Below, piece after piece: positions 1 to 10,744 of a stretch of DNA of 64,000 nt. How positions within the stretch are numbered: the first letter of the stretch is position 1; each line of letters begins with the position of its first letter. The notes beneath the pieces were generated by a model. The model had not been told where the DNA came from. It saw only the letters and a program-made list of their open reading frames with translations, and searched no databases. The translations under genes were made by a program, and so were the position numbers. This stretch comes from Aquilaria yunnanensis (lineage: Eukaryota > Streptophyta > Magnoliopsida > Malvales > Thymelaeaceae): assembly GCA_039654915.1 (NCBI GenBank), contig CM077599.1, positions 10,232,501 through 10,296,500 on the forward strand, read 5' to 3'.

Positions 1-3000
1 CATTATGATGTGTGTTAATATTATTACCTTTATTACATCTTAGGGTTTTCTCATTCCTATTATAATTTTTTCAATATATATGAGTACATATTGAAAAAAA
101 ATCTAAACTAGTAGACAATAGTGGACATGTTCTTTGTTCCATTTTTTTTATTTCTAGTCAATATTTTGATATATTTTTATAGTGTGATTTTCTGCTATTG
201 ATTTTTTTTCTTATCATTTATTTTTTTAATTGTTATTTTTTTCTTTATTTTAAATTTATAAATATATTTTACATTAGATGGTTTTATTATTATTTTCATC
301 ACTCAATCATGTTTATTTACCAAAAATACATGACACTTGATTGGAGCTTTTCTATATTAGCTTCAAATTAGAACTTTTTTTCATTACCTTTATTATTTTT
401 TCTTTTAAAGTTTTTTTAAATTACTGATTAAAAAATAAGCTAGCACTATATTACGGGTTAATTAATATAGGCTAAAACTATATTAGGAAGATGGTTGACC
501 ATTAAATATAATAAAAAACATTAAGTTCAGGTTAAATTTTTTAGGTTAAGTCATTTTTTTTGTGAATAGGTCAATTTTTTTAGTTTTATTTGTTAATTAT
601 AATGATCTTTATTAGATTAATTTTACTATAAATACTATTAATTCAGGTATTTATATCTTAACCATAGAGCTGAAAATCAACTTCCCCTTTATTTTTTCAT
701 GTGCCTATTAATTGTTATTATTATCAATTTTTTGAAATATAAATTATCTAATAATTGGGATTCACCTAATATATGATTGTTATTACGCTGTAATTTTTAT
801 GAAAAGTTTCAGTGGAGCTCAAGCTTGACTCGACTCAACTAGAACCCTAGCTTATGTAACAGTTAATTAGTTTTTTAAACAATCATCTTGAGAAGTAATG
901 AATATTTTTTTTTACAAAAAAATAACAACATTTTCATTAGAGTATAAATTTTTTGATGTAAAGTATATATTTATTTTGGTATAATGTTTTTTTAAAGTGT
1001 TTATTGGGGAGATGGGTTAGGGCACTGATCATGAGTCATAAGTCTTCTTTGGTAGATAAAAATGTAAAAAGGAAGGTTCAAAAAGGATATTTTTAATTTC
1101 AAACCCTCTTAACATGTAAGTAAGTTTATGCCTAGTTATTATGGGTAGGCAGATAACACATGCTTACCCATTTGGTGCGTGTGTGTGTAAACTTCATTTT
1201 TTTTATATATTTTATGTATAGTTTTTGTTAAAAAAATATGTTTGTCTACAAATAATTAATGAATAAAAACTTATAAAATAAGGTAACATAGGAAAATTTA
1301 CACTAAATTATAATTTTATATTGAGAAAAAAGAAAATTTTAAAAAATAAATATACTAATTTATGAGATGTATGATGCAATAGAATTAGTTAAACTCATAA
1401 CCTCCCTAAAGCTTTATGGTATGGTTGAGTTAGAGTAGCCTGGTTCGAGAAGGATATGGGCAATAAATTAATTTTATCATCCCCATTAGTAGGGGCCAAA
1501 CTTTGCCAATTATGATTAATATTATATTTGATTTACCTTATGTCAAAACCTATTATTTGAACGTCTTGATGTAATTATATTCTTTTTTTTTTAATAAGTT
1601 GTTGTAAAGTATAACGTATAATTTGCAGGTTTCTCAAAGCTTGAAAGTTGTACAATACAAAATTGAAAATTCAGGGGAGTAGCAGTCGGGTCCGTGTCCA
1701 TTAGCAGTAGCTGCACTAGAGGGCTAAGACTATGTTTCTAAAACTAATACTTAAAATACTCATACTCATCTTTTTATTTTTCTTATTTTTCTCATACATA
1801 TTTTAGTAGCTTGATACTCCACAATAAATCTATTTTCATGCATTTGAGGTAAAATTAGTTAAACTTATAATAGGCTTTGTAGGCAATGTCGGGTTTGGGT
1901 CGCTGGGTTTGGGTAAGGTTTAGGTAGTAGAGTTATTTTGGTCATCTCTATTGGTAGGGGCAAGTTAGGCTAATTATATTCAGTCTTATATCTGATTTAG
2001 CCTATACCAAAACCTGTCATTTGAACATCTTGGTATAGCTCTGTTTTTTCTCTTAACATATTGTTGTAAAGTATGTTGGCTAATTTGTATATGTTTTCTT
2101 CAAAACCTATAGGAATATGAGATAAAATTGACAGTTTGGGGAGTGCAACTAGTGTTGATATCCCCTAGCAACACTAAGGAGCTGGGACCGTATTCGTAAA
2201 ACTAATACTTAAAATACTTATACTTATTTTTTTTGTTTTTCATATTTTTCATATATGTGTTTAAGTAGCTTGACACATCATAGAAAATCTTTTTTTTTTT
2301 AGTATATATTCTTCTCTCTCCAATCCAAACTTTTGTAAATAATGCAGAAAGATAAAATTTTGTATCACTTTATGCTAATGTCTAAAATATACTCAAGCAT
2401 TTGTTAATTGTTAAATTTTTTTTTTGTAATGTCTTATATAATTATCTTAATCTAGACATTCTATAATTCTTTTTCTAATTTGTGTTCTATTACTACTATG
2501 AACTATACAAAAATTAAAATAATATGAAGTATTAGTACAATATTAAATTCATTTTGAATATGATTTCTTGCTAGTTTACCTCATAACACATGATTATTAA
2601 TTGTATAACCATGTATTTTTATTTAAACTATTGCATTTACTATTAGTACACATATTACTACCACTTTATTTTACTTGTAAAGTGTTTGTGTTAGTGAATA
2701 GTATTTTTACATATTATTTTATTTAAAATTTTCATTGTATTATTTATTATTTATAACCTTTTTAATTCTTATGACAACACCAAGTATTTAAATTATCTGT
2801 TTGATATCCATTTGCTTTTTATTTTAAATTCAACCATATTTTTTTCTTATTTGATCCTGAGGCAATGTTGGGTATTAAAGTTAGTTAATTTGTATTGAAG
2901 ATTTTTTTAAAAATTGTATTTAGAAATTATGAACTTTAAAGTCCATCTTCATATGAAATGTCCATACTTTTATGATAAATCTTGAAAGAAATAAAATCAT

Positions 3001-3464
3001 GAATTAATTATTGTCAATAGTAAAAAATAACTTTTATGAGACAGAAAAATTAGTTAAGATTAACTTTATTCAAATAACACGAAAAATATATTAAAATTAT
3101 AATTTGAGTCTTTATAAATGAAAAATGTTAAAACTTATTAATCTCAATCTCCATAATCATGTAATTTGAAGCATTAACTCCATTTATATCACGAGCTAGC
3201 TTCCTTATCAGTTACAAATAATTAAAATTTAAGAAAATAAATATGGTTTAAAATTATAGTATAAAAAAAATCAAAAGTTAAATGTTTTTGTTGGTCATGT
3301 CCAGCCCCGGGAGGTTCTGTAATTAATTACTGAGATGTGATCAGCGTTGATCTACGAGCAAGGTGAACAAGAGCTAAATTAATCTTGGGAAATCAATGTT
3401 GATCACGTTTCCTGCATTGCAGGGGTTAACTAAGGATGAAAGAAGTTACGTGATTGGAAAAAAA
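1..3464. other. AT-rich intergenic DNA, no gene seen
   Basis: Very AT-rich with long A and T runs and no convincing exon on either strand. The only clear structure is a diverged direct duplication, listed separately. Short GT-rich stretches near 1170-1190 are low complexity. Confidence 0.6.
1383..2291. repeat. Diverged tandem duplication, unit about 450-470 bp
   Basis: Unit 1 (about 1383-1832) and unit 2 (about 1853-2291) run in the same orientation. They share ordered landmarks: AATTAGTTAAACT at the start, a TTGGTAGGGGC-like segment, a 'TTGAACNTCTTG' segment, TTGTTGTAAAGTAT, 'AAACTAATACTTAAAATACT' and 'GTAGCTTGA' near the end. Divergence is substantial (many indels), so the duplication is old. 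No coding capacity was recognised. Confidence 0.7.
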
Positions 3465-3945
3465 ATTAGGACTTGCATGGCAGGAGCTAGGGAGGGCGAA
3501 GGATTCTGTGCTCCCACTTTCCTTCATCTTCAACCTATTATTGCGCAATAGTTGACAGAGCAGAATTGAAAAGGTGGACCGACAAAGCAAGCGCTGGAGA
3601 TCACCGGAGCGGTAAAAAGGGGCACAAAACATAATGAGCTGTGTATTGAATTCTGGCTCGTCTGCAGCTGGGAGAGGAAGAAGACCCGGAGCGTTTTAAT
3701 TTGTCCAACCATGTCATGTTGGTTAGTCTCCGTCTCCGCCCCCACACGCACCTGCATCATCCTTTCTTGATGCAGATTCAAAGAGCCTTCCTCGAATCAA
3801 TGCTTCAAATCAAAATCTGACATCCTGATACATGCCCATTATCTCTCACCGAATAATGCAGCTGCCCCTGCCTCTCTAGCAGCAGATCTCTTACGTCTGG
3901 CCAGACAAGCGGTGAGCCTTTCGCCACGCCTGTTAAGAACAAGGC
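3465..3945 (+). pseudogene. Decayed NLR-like 5' fragment, paralogous to the NLR at 33.5 kb
   Basis: This stretch aligns by eye, on the same strand, with about 33630-34060 of the NLR-like gene near 33.5 kb. Shared landmarks in order are a GCTAGGGAGG segment, a 'GGTGGAC..A.CAAGCGCTG.AGATCACC' segment, a GCAGCT..GAG.AGG segment, 'ATCATCCTTTCTTGATG' and a CTGCC..GCAGATNTCTT segment. Frameshifts and stops break it, and the remaining gene body is absent. It has only one copy of the 24-bp unit that is doubled in the 33.5 kb gene. The family is known from the paralog only; this copy is non-coding. Confidence 0.65.
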
Positions 3946-4565
3946 TCTTTATAGAGATTAAAAAGGTGGGTTTCTGTTTTCTGCTATGATTTTCCACGGA
4001 ATTTTGTCTTGTAGGCTGATGACTGGCTGCGATTAATGTTGTTTGAGAACATGATCACAAGAATTTGATGGGAATGTGGCTCACGTGATTCTGGGCAAAG
4101 TTTTTAATGCTGTTTCATTGTCTATTAATTCTGTTCAATTTTTTTTTCTTTTTGGTATGGACGCAGCTGCATTTTCACCAATTAGTGTTTCTCTCCTCAC
4201 TGATTGACCATGTTGAGTTTATTATATGCACTACTTAAATTCTTTGGTTTTCCTTTCTCAATTACTGATATTAGTGATATGCCATGGGCAGGGGACTTGC
4301 GAGTTGCATTTGATATTCAAAGCTTCAACTTTTGGGCAAGTTTCTTGCATTCTGATAAGGCTTTGATCTTGGTTTCTTTATCAGAAGCATGAGTCCTGGT
4401 TTATTTTGGCTATGGTTTTTGAAGGAAGTTGAGTGAGTCAAATGCAATACGAATTTGGAACAAGTTGCTGTTTTCATTGAGCGTGGTAGGGCATTGCCAA
4501 GGATTTAACCAACCGTTGTTTGTACTTGTACACCGGTGTTATTGGGCAGTTGTTTTTTTTGCAGG

Positions 4566-4722
4566 CAACATTCAAGACAAAACTGGATGTGCCATCCAAG
4601 CTTATAGCTCTATCCAATATCCCAGTTGTTGATGAAAAGGTCAATTGTGATGTTAAGACCATGTATTTCAAAGAATCCTCTCTTATGTCAACTTATGTGG
4701 TGGCTTTTGTTGTTGGTGCATC
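4566..4722 (+). pseudogene. Captured exon of an M1 (puromycin-sensitive-type) aminopeptidase
   Basis: A TTTTTTTTGCAG acceptor is followed by a frame reading ATFKTKLDVPSKLIALSN, IPVVDEK and MYFKESSLMSTYVVAFVVG. This matches the N-terminal region of plant M1 zinc aminopeptidases (APM1 family), which has an ATFK..LDVP..L.ALSNMPV..EK block and a STYLVAVVVG block. The catalytic HEXXH region is absent. Retention of the splice acceptor points to DNA-level rather than mRNA-level copying. The frame continues directly into a MAPKKK-like sequence, so this is a fragment, not a gene. Recognition is from family memory; no search was run. Confidence 0.72.
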
Positions 4723-5025
4723 AGAGTTCCCCTCTCGATTGTCTGAAGTTGGCCGCGATTTCCTCGATAAGTGCTTGAGAAGGGATCCGAACTAGCGGTA
4801 GAGTTGCGATCAGTTGCCGGAGCATCCTTTTGAAGCGACGGCAACACTGCCGAGTGAGACGGTAGAAGTTTCTATGCGTTGCATTCTGGATTTTGATGAC
4901 GTGGATTTCGACAATTGCGGAGAGACTAAAAGTTGCAAAAGCTCCGGCATGAGATAGATTAGTAGATTAGCGGCGGGGGGAGAGCCAGATTGAGGTCTGC
5001 TCTCTAATCCATTTGCGTCCATTTG
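4723..5025 (+). pseudogene. Captured MAPKKK (MAPKKK17/18-like) C-terminal kinase fragment, with stops
   Basis: In the same frame as the aminopeptidase exon the reading becomes FPSRLSEVGRDFLDKCLRRD, then SCDQL.EHPF after two TAG codons that fall where kinases of this group carry 'ERW' (positions 4792-4800). This is the end of a plant MEKK-like kinase domain (subdomain XI region). A tail with 'RCILDFDDVDFDN' resembles the acidic tail of the MAPKKK17/18 group. The stops make it non-functional. The join to an unrelated aminopeptidase exon suggests transposon gene capture. Confidence 0.65.
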
Positions 5026-6358
5026 TGATTGGTGGAGGAGGCTGGAGGCGGCGAGGGAATGAGAAGGCTGAGCCCAGCAGCAGGTTCTTTTTTTTTATTA
5101 TTATTTTCTTCCATGCCACATTATTACCAGCAGCTAACAATTATGCCACTGTAGCAAATTGTTCACATTGGCATGCCACATGCCTAATGTCGTCAATTTT
5201 AATACTTTCCGTCCATCAAAGGTCTAAAATGAAACAAAAAATGGAGGTTGAGGACGTCTCATGCAAGGTTTTGAGGTTAGTGTCTAAAATGGGACAATAA
5301 TGAAAGATTAGGGGCCACAGGTGCAATTTACCCAAGATTTTCTAATACAAAAAAGTTTGAAGTGCAAAACGTATTGATTTAGGATTACAAGGTACTGGGA
5401 TGCGAATTTCTCAAGATACATATTCTGTTTAGCTCGAACGCACGGGCACAGAACAATCCCGTCCAAATACGAGTATTTGATTTGAAATTTTTTATGTTAT
5501 GAGATGTCATAATCTAATACACCTAACTAATTCTTGTTTTCGGTTTGTGGTTGTCACTTATCTAGGAGTATTTTCTACTGAAAGGTTTGTAAGGGACTTT
5601 AAATTATCAATTTTGAGGACAATTTTAAAAAAGAGGATAAAAAGGTCAGGCCATATGATTCCAATGCTTTAGCCATTGAACCAAAGCCGTGTGACACAAC
5701 TTGGCATTTGGTTTGATTTTTGTTAGTGTACGAAGGGAACGTCCCCAAGGCGCCATCTGAAAGCTAACACGCCAGAGTCACTCCCTGGAACAAAATTTTA
5801 TCGCGAACCAAACAGCCAGCAGTGCTCAATTTAACGGAAACCAATGGAAAGATTACTTGTTTTGTGGTAAAGCAAAGTAACTTGTAATTAGATTTATTCT
5901 ATTAGTTAGTACTCCAGTAATCGATCTTGATTAATTTAAGTACACGGTAAAGTAACAGAGAAATCAAACGCATCATTAAAAACAAAAAGAGAAAAAAGTA
6001 CGTTTGAAGGCAGGAAGATTACAAGAGAAATTAAATGAAATGGGTCACTAATCAGAACTCAACTTCTATAAAATAAAAATAAAAATACCAACTCAACATT
6101 TTTCATGGCGTCGACACTATGTCATGCAACAAGTAAGATAAACGTGGCAACCTTGGTTCTAGAGTACATGCATGTCAACTATGTTTTTGACCATAAGAAA
6201 CACTTTTTAAGTACCTCTTCCAACAGTTTATTTGCCCAACATCAATTTTTCAACAAAACAGGAGAAAACAATAATATATTACATCACACAGCATTCAAAT
6301 CAAAAAGCTTGATCAACATACAGACAATAAACTAGAATCATTATGACACTTATTAGAA
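5026..6358. other. Intergenic DNA with transposon-like terminus, no gene
   Basis: Around 5220-5332 the sequence ends in '...GGGGCCACAGGTGCAATTTACCC', the style of Mutator-like terminal repeats found elsewhere in this window. I could not find its partner end. Near 5640-5690 a weak tRNA-like segment reads on the minus strand (TTCAATGGCTAAAGCATTGG) and may be SINE debris. The rest is AT-rich and holds the 3' flank of the minus-strand NLR. Confidence 0.45.
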
Positions 6359-9265
6359 TCAGAAGCTGCGAAACACATATTGAAGATGAACTTTTGCCTC
6401 TTCTTGTAGCTGCAATCTCTCCCACCAGCCTTGCTCACCTTCTATTGATTTCAGTTCCGGCACATTGCTTGCTCCGAAAGGCAGCGATTTCAACTCATGG
6501 CACGCTGAGACTTTAACAGTGGTCAAGTTGGGGAAACAAGAGGAACCATGTTCTTGTGAAACACTGTTCAGCTTTGGCAAGTTATGCAGCTCCAATACCT
6601 TAATGCTTTGTGTCACAACCAGTTTTTTGATCTTGCTGCAATCTCTCACCACAAGTTTCTGTAAATTAGACAAGCATTGAGTTGTGTCAAGAGAGCAAAT
6701 GCTGGTCAGCATTGGGCAGCCTGTCACCACTATAGTGTGCAGCTTGCGAAGGCTTTCCCTCGATACCGAGCCCTGAAAAATGCTCCGCAGTTCTGCCAAA
6801 TCCCTTAAATGTAACTGTTGTAATCTCTGCAGGACTTTTTCACCTGCTGATAATGTAGCACCATCTATGATTGTCTTGATATATGAACATCGGTCGATCA
6901 TGCAACCTACAAGGTCACTGAGGCCGCTCACAGGCATGAGATCGGTTAAACGTTTAACCGGAATGTTGTTGATCAACTCCAATGCTTGAATGTTGCCAAT
7001 ATTAATACTAGGACAAACGCTGTTGCTAGCACTGTTGCAGGCATCACCGTCATATCTCAGATACCGTTTTATTTGCTGGTCAAAGTGCTCTAGAAATTGA
7101 GGATGTTCCTCATTTCTGCAGCCGACAAACAACCAAAACGAGTTCAACCTTTCCCATATTTGGTTGTACTCAGTTGATCCGACTATTGTTGGAGTGAGAA
7201 AACCCAGTTTAAGAGTTTTTAGGTTCTCCAAGGTAGCCATTTGTTTCATAGTCTTTTCAAGATCTCTCTTCCAGCGATCATCAGAAGCACTCACTTCAAT
7301 CGTGAGTTCTTCTAACCTCAAAAGTTTGGATACCACAACATCTTCATCATCAATCTCCATTGCCTCACTAGCATTTGGGTTGTTGCATAAAGGGTATGAC
7401 AACCTTAAGCACCTTAGATGCTCTAAATTTTCAAGCTCATCAGACATGAAAGGTACCTTGCTATCTCTTGTGTCAAGAACTAGAAGATGTTGAAGCTTTC
7501 TGATTTCAGGAGGCAACTCAGTGAGATTGGAGCATCCATTTAGATATAGACCTTTTAGTCCAGTCACCTTCTCAACAGACGATGGCAATGAGCCTATCCC
7601 TGTATTCTGTAAATTCAGAACCAAAAGATTCTCCATTGTATCAAACAATGATGGTGGGATCACTTTCAACTCCGCATTCTCTAGTAGCATAAGTGACAAA
7701 AGTGTTGTGCAATTTGGGCTTTCTGGCAATGCGCTTCCCATGATCGAGATCCTTTTTGACTCTTCCCAGTTATTTATATTCTGAACATCATGGGATGGCT
7801 CTTTACTTGCTTCATGCAAGAATCTGCAACTCAAGATGTTGGAGGAAATACGGAGAGCGACATGTCGAACAATATCGCTCAAGTTCACATACCTAACCTT
7901 CTCATCACTCTCAAACAGTGACATATTTAGAAGATGTCTCAGAATGGCATTCCCCTGATCGCGTGCAGCATGAAATCCTTGTTCTTCATTAATGCTGCCA
8001 AGAAATTGTTCATTTGCCCAATGCTCAACCAAAATGTCTGTGAAAATCCTGGTATTCGCAGGAAATAGAGCACCATACAAGAAGCAGTGCTTTTGCTCTT
8101 CATTCTCTAAGTTATCATAACACAACTTAACGAAGGCATGTATCTCATTGAAACCTGGAACCCTTTCTTCCGGACATCTTCTGAGCTTCTGTAGTTCGAA
8201 TCTCCACTCAGAATCAGTGGACTTCAATTTGAAGTAACTTGCAACTTTCTTTATGAGAAGGGGGATCCCACCACACTCTTGAGCTACTTGACGGGCAATC
8301 GGCTCAATGTCTGAAGAATCTATGATGTCGCCAATGATAGCTTCGAACATATTCCATGCCTCATCTTTAGTAAGAGTCTGCACCGTAATCAACCTATCTA
8401 CATCCATTTGAGATGCAACAACTTTGGATTTGGTTGATATGACTACTTTGGAACCTTTGTTGTTATCAGTGATCCCAATCCTTTCTATATCGAAAGGACA
8501 TTCAACATCATCCAAAAGCAGCAGGAACTTCTTATCCTTGAGAATCTCAGATACATCTGTGTTTTTTAGTCTTGCAGCTATCTTTTTTTGCAGTTCCTCT
8601 CCACTTGTAACCCCGGATACTTGGATGAAGATAACGACTTCAAATGTTTTAGAAACATCTTCATGGTTGTTCAAGTTCTGCATAATTGTTGTTTTCCCAA
8701 CACCTAAAGAGCCGCAGACAGCAACCCTCTTCACTTTCCTGTCATTCAAGAAACCTAATACCTTTTGTAAAGGTCGGTAAAGAGTATGAAATCCGGTGAT
8801 GTTTGGTGCATTCACCTTTACAACACGTTCCAGAGGCTTATCAACCAAGAAGTTTCCCAAACTTTCTCCTTCCCTTTTGAGCTCTTCAGCCCCTTTTGTT
8901 AGATTTATTATATACTCAGCAAGAATTCCACGTCTTAGCAGCTGCCAAAACTTTGAGGATTGGCCAACATCTTGGTATGACTCTTCTAGTTCCTTTGTCT
9001 TCTCAATCATTTCCTCCACTTGGCTACGCCAAACATCAAAGCGGCTCGTGGCTGTCTTGTCCTTGTGTTCCTGGGCAGTCTTCTCATGATCTTTCATTAT
9101 GGCCTCAACCTTTTTGACTTCAGATTTATGTTTCTCGAATGATCTCTCCAAATTGCTTGACAACTCTATATTTTCCGCAGCATAACTAACCACTCCTTTA
9201 GCAGCTTCAGTAAATAATCCTTGAACTCCGGATGTTGTCAGATTCTTCACAAAATCCCCTGCCAT
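6359..9265 (-). CDS. CC-NB-LRR disease resistance protein (At4g27190-like)
   Basis: Encodes a 968-residue intracellular NLR immune receptor. A coiled-coil-like N-terminus (about 1-140, rich in E/K heptads) is followed by NB-ARC with an intact P-loop GSLGVGKTT (185-193), kinase-2 FLLLLDDV (247-254) and CGGIPLL (331-337), then leucine-rich repeats from about 500 to the end. Oddities: the usual MHD triad reads LSD (about 462-464, in VNLSDIVRHVAL), and the residue after the kinase-2 aspartates and valine is E, not W. The frame opens at a TTG codon at 9286, but that TTG lies in a TTGCAG splice acceptor. The first ATG (9263-9265) is 15 bases into the exon, so I place the start there and infer a 5'-UTR intron. 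The coding part is one uninterrupted exon. ATP binding and switching are expected from the family; the recognised pathogen is unknown. Confidence 0.93.
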   Translation of the reverse strand: MAGDFVKNLTTSGVQGLFTEAAKGVVSYAAENIELSSNLERSFEKHKSEVKKVEAIMKDHEKTAQEHKDKTATSRFDVWRSQVEEMIEKTKELEESYQDVGQSSKFWQLLRRGILAEYIINLTKGAEELKREGESLGNFLVDKPLERVVKVNAPNITGFHTLYRPLQKVLGFLNDRKVKRVAVCGSLGVGKTTIMQNLNNHEDVSKTFEVVIFIQVSGVTSGEELQKKIAARLKNTDVSEILKDKKFLLLLDDVECPFDIERIGITDNNKGSKVVISTKSKVVASQMDVDRLITVQTLTKDEAWNMFEAIIGDIIDSSDIEPIARQVAQECGGIPLLIKKVASYFKLKSTDSEWRFELQKLRRCPEERVPGFNEIHAFVKLCYDNLENEEQKHCFLYGALFPANTRIFTDILVEHWANEQFLGSINEEQGFHAARDQGNAILRHLLNMSLFESDEKVRYVNLSDIVRHVALRISSNILSCRFLHEASKEPSHDVQNINNWEESKRISIMGSALPESPNCTTLLSLMLLENAELKVIPPSLFDTMENLLVLNLQNTGIGSLPSSVEKVTGLKGLYLNGCSNLTELPPEIRKLQHLLVLDTRDSKVPFMSDELENLEHLRCLRLSYPLCNNPNASEAMEIDDEDVVVSKLLRLEELTIEVSASDDRWKRDLEKTMKQMATLENLKTLKLGFLTPTIVGSTEYNQIWERLNSFWLFVGCRNEEHPQFLEHFDQQIKRYLRYDGDACNSASNSVCPSINIGNIQALELINNIPVKRLTDLMPVSGLSDLVGCMIDRCSYIKTIIDGATLSAGEKVLQRLQQLHLRDLAELRSIFQGSVSRESLRKLHTIVVTGCPMLTSICSLDTTQCLSNLQKLVVRDCSKIKKLVVTQSIKVLELHNLPKLNSVSQEHGSSCFPNLTTVKVSACHELKSLPFGASNVPELKSIEGEQGWWERLQLQEEAKVHLQYVFRSF

Positions 9266-9539
9266 GAAGGACTTCTCTTGCTGCAATGAAAGAGTGAAAT
9301 AAAAAAAAAAAGGTTTAGTTTGAAAAGGGACTGGAAAAAATCAGTACACTACAGATATTAATAATTACTGAATCGTCCGTGTGCTAGTGGCAAAAAGGAA
9401 ATGGATTAAAATATCGAGGGTACTAGAATTGTTTCTATATATAGGATCCTAGAATTGTACTCTAGATTATCAAATATATACATTAACTCAATTACACCCT
9501 CTTAAACCTGGAAGGGGGGAATTATATGATCACAGAGTC

Positions 9540-9645
9540 AGTATAACTAGCATTTTATGGGAAGTTTTGAGGAGGTGGGATTTGAACCTCTGAACTCCAC
9601 CTTGGTGTTTTAAGCCCAACCGCTTGGACTAAGGCTTTAGGACAG
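9540..9645 (-). repeat. tRNA-derived SINE head
   Basis: On the minus strand an RNA polymerase III A box, TAGTCCAAGCGGTTGGG (9615-9631), is followed by a B box, GGTTCAAATCC (9578-9588), at tRNA-like spacing. It does not fold as an intact tRNA with an acceptor stem, so a tRNA-derived SINE is the better reading. The 3' tail probably runs to the left toward 9400, but its end is not clear. Confidence 0.55.
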
Positions 9646-10370
9646 AGGACTTTCTTTGCAATTGTACTTTCGTTATTACTCATATAAATATGATGCAATT
9701 GAAATTATTTACCAAGCGTTCCAGAATTTCCTTTGATATATCAATGTATTCGCATAGTGAATTAATATCTTATCTTATATTATAAAAAGTACGAAGGTAT
9801 ATAAATGTTGAATGACTTTTTTATCCTTCTGTTATAGGATATTTTGTTTTCTTAATGAAACTCAATTTTGTCATTATTTATTCAAGTGGAGTTGTATTAG
9901 CACTATAACACACAAAAAAAAAAAAAAAGTCTTAAGTTGCCACTAAATTTTATTTTTTACTACAAACTTACCCACCCTTGATTCTATATTATATAATTAC
10001 ATATTATATACAATTATTTTTTGTGTTAATCTTACCTAAAATGCTTAAATTGCCATTAAATTTTTTTTGCTTCAAACATATCACCCTTGGTTCTATATTA
10101 CTATCAAATAATACCTCAAGTAAATATTTTATAAAACTTAAAATTTCAACTTATCATTCCAAAAACTTTCATAGCCAAATCTTTCATTTAAGTAAAAGAC
10201 TTAAATGTAAAACTCATGCAAAAGTTTGTATAGCTAAATATTTTATAAAACTTAAAATTTCAACTTAGCATTTTAAAAAATTTCAACTTAGCATTTGAAA
10301 AACCTTCATAACTAAATTTTTTATTTGAATAAAAAATTAAATATATGGTAAATATCAAGCTAAAATTTGT

Positions 10371-10744
10371 ATTGTTGTAAAAGGTACCTTGGAACATAAT
10401 TTTTTTGTCAATTAAGTTTTTTCGGTTTTGCAACTTGAATGAGTATATACTGTGAAATTTTATTATGTCGTAAAACTCATGCTAAAGTTTCACATGAAAA
10501 TCTATAAGTGTTGCATATTAACAAAAAATTGTAGGTATAAAAAGTATATATTAAAGTATTGTTGTAAAAGGTACCTTGGAACATAATTTTTTTGTCAATT
10601 AAGTTTTTTTTGGTTTTGCAACTTGAATGAGTATATACTGTGAAATTTTATTACGTGGTAAAACTCATGCTAAAGTTTCACATGAAAATTTATAAGTGTT
10701 GCATATTAACAAATAATTGTAGGTATAAAAAGTATATATTAAAA
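10371..10744. repeat. Tandem duplication, 187-bp unit
   Basis: Two adjacent copies (10371-10557 and 10558-10744) both start ATTGTTGTAAAAGGTACCTT and stay nearly identical through GTAGGTATAAAAAGTATATA. The low divergence suggests a recent duplication inside the Helitron-like region. Non-coding. Confidence 0.9.

Noticed and set aside
5640..5690. Possible second tRNA/SINE on the minus strand
   Set aside because: An A-box-like segment is visible but no convincing B box at the right distance.
9570..9640. Genuine tRNA gene
   Set aside because: A and B boxes are present, but no complete acceptor stem or cloverleaf could be drawn, so it is treated as a SINE.
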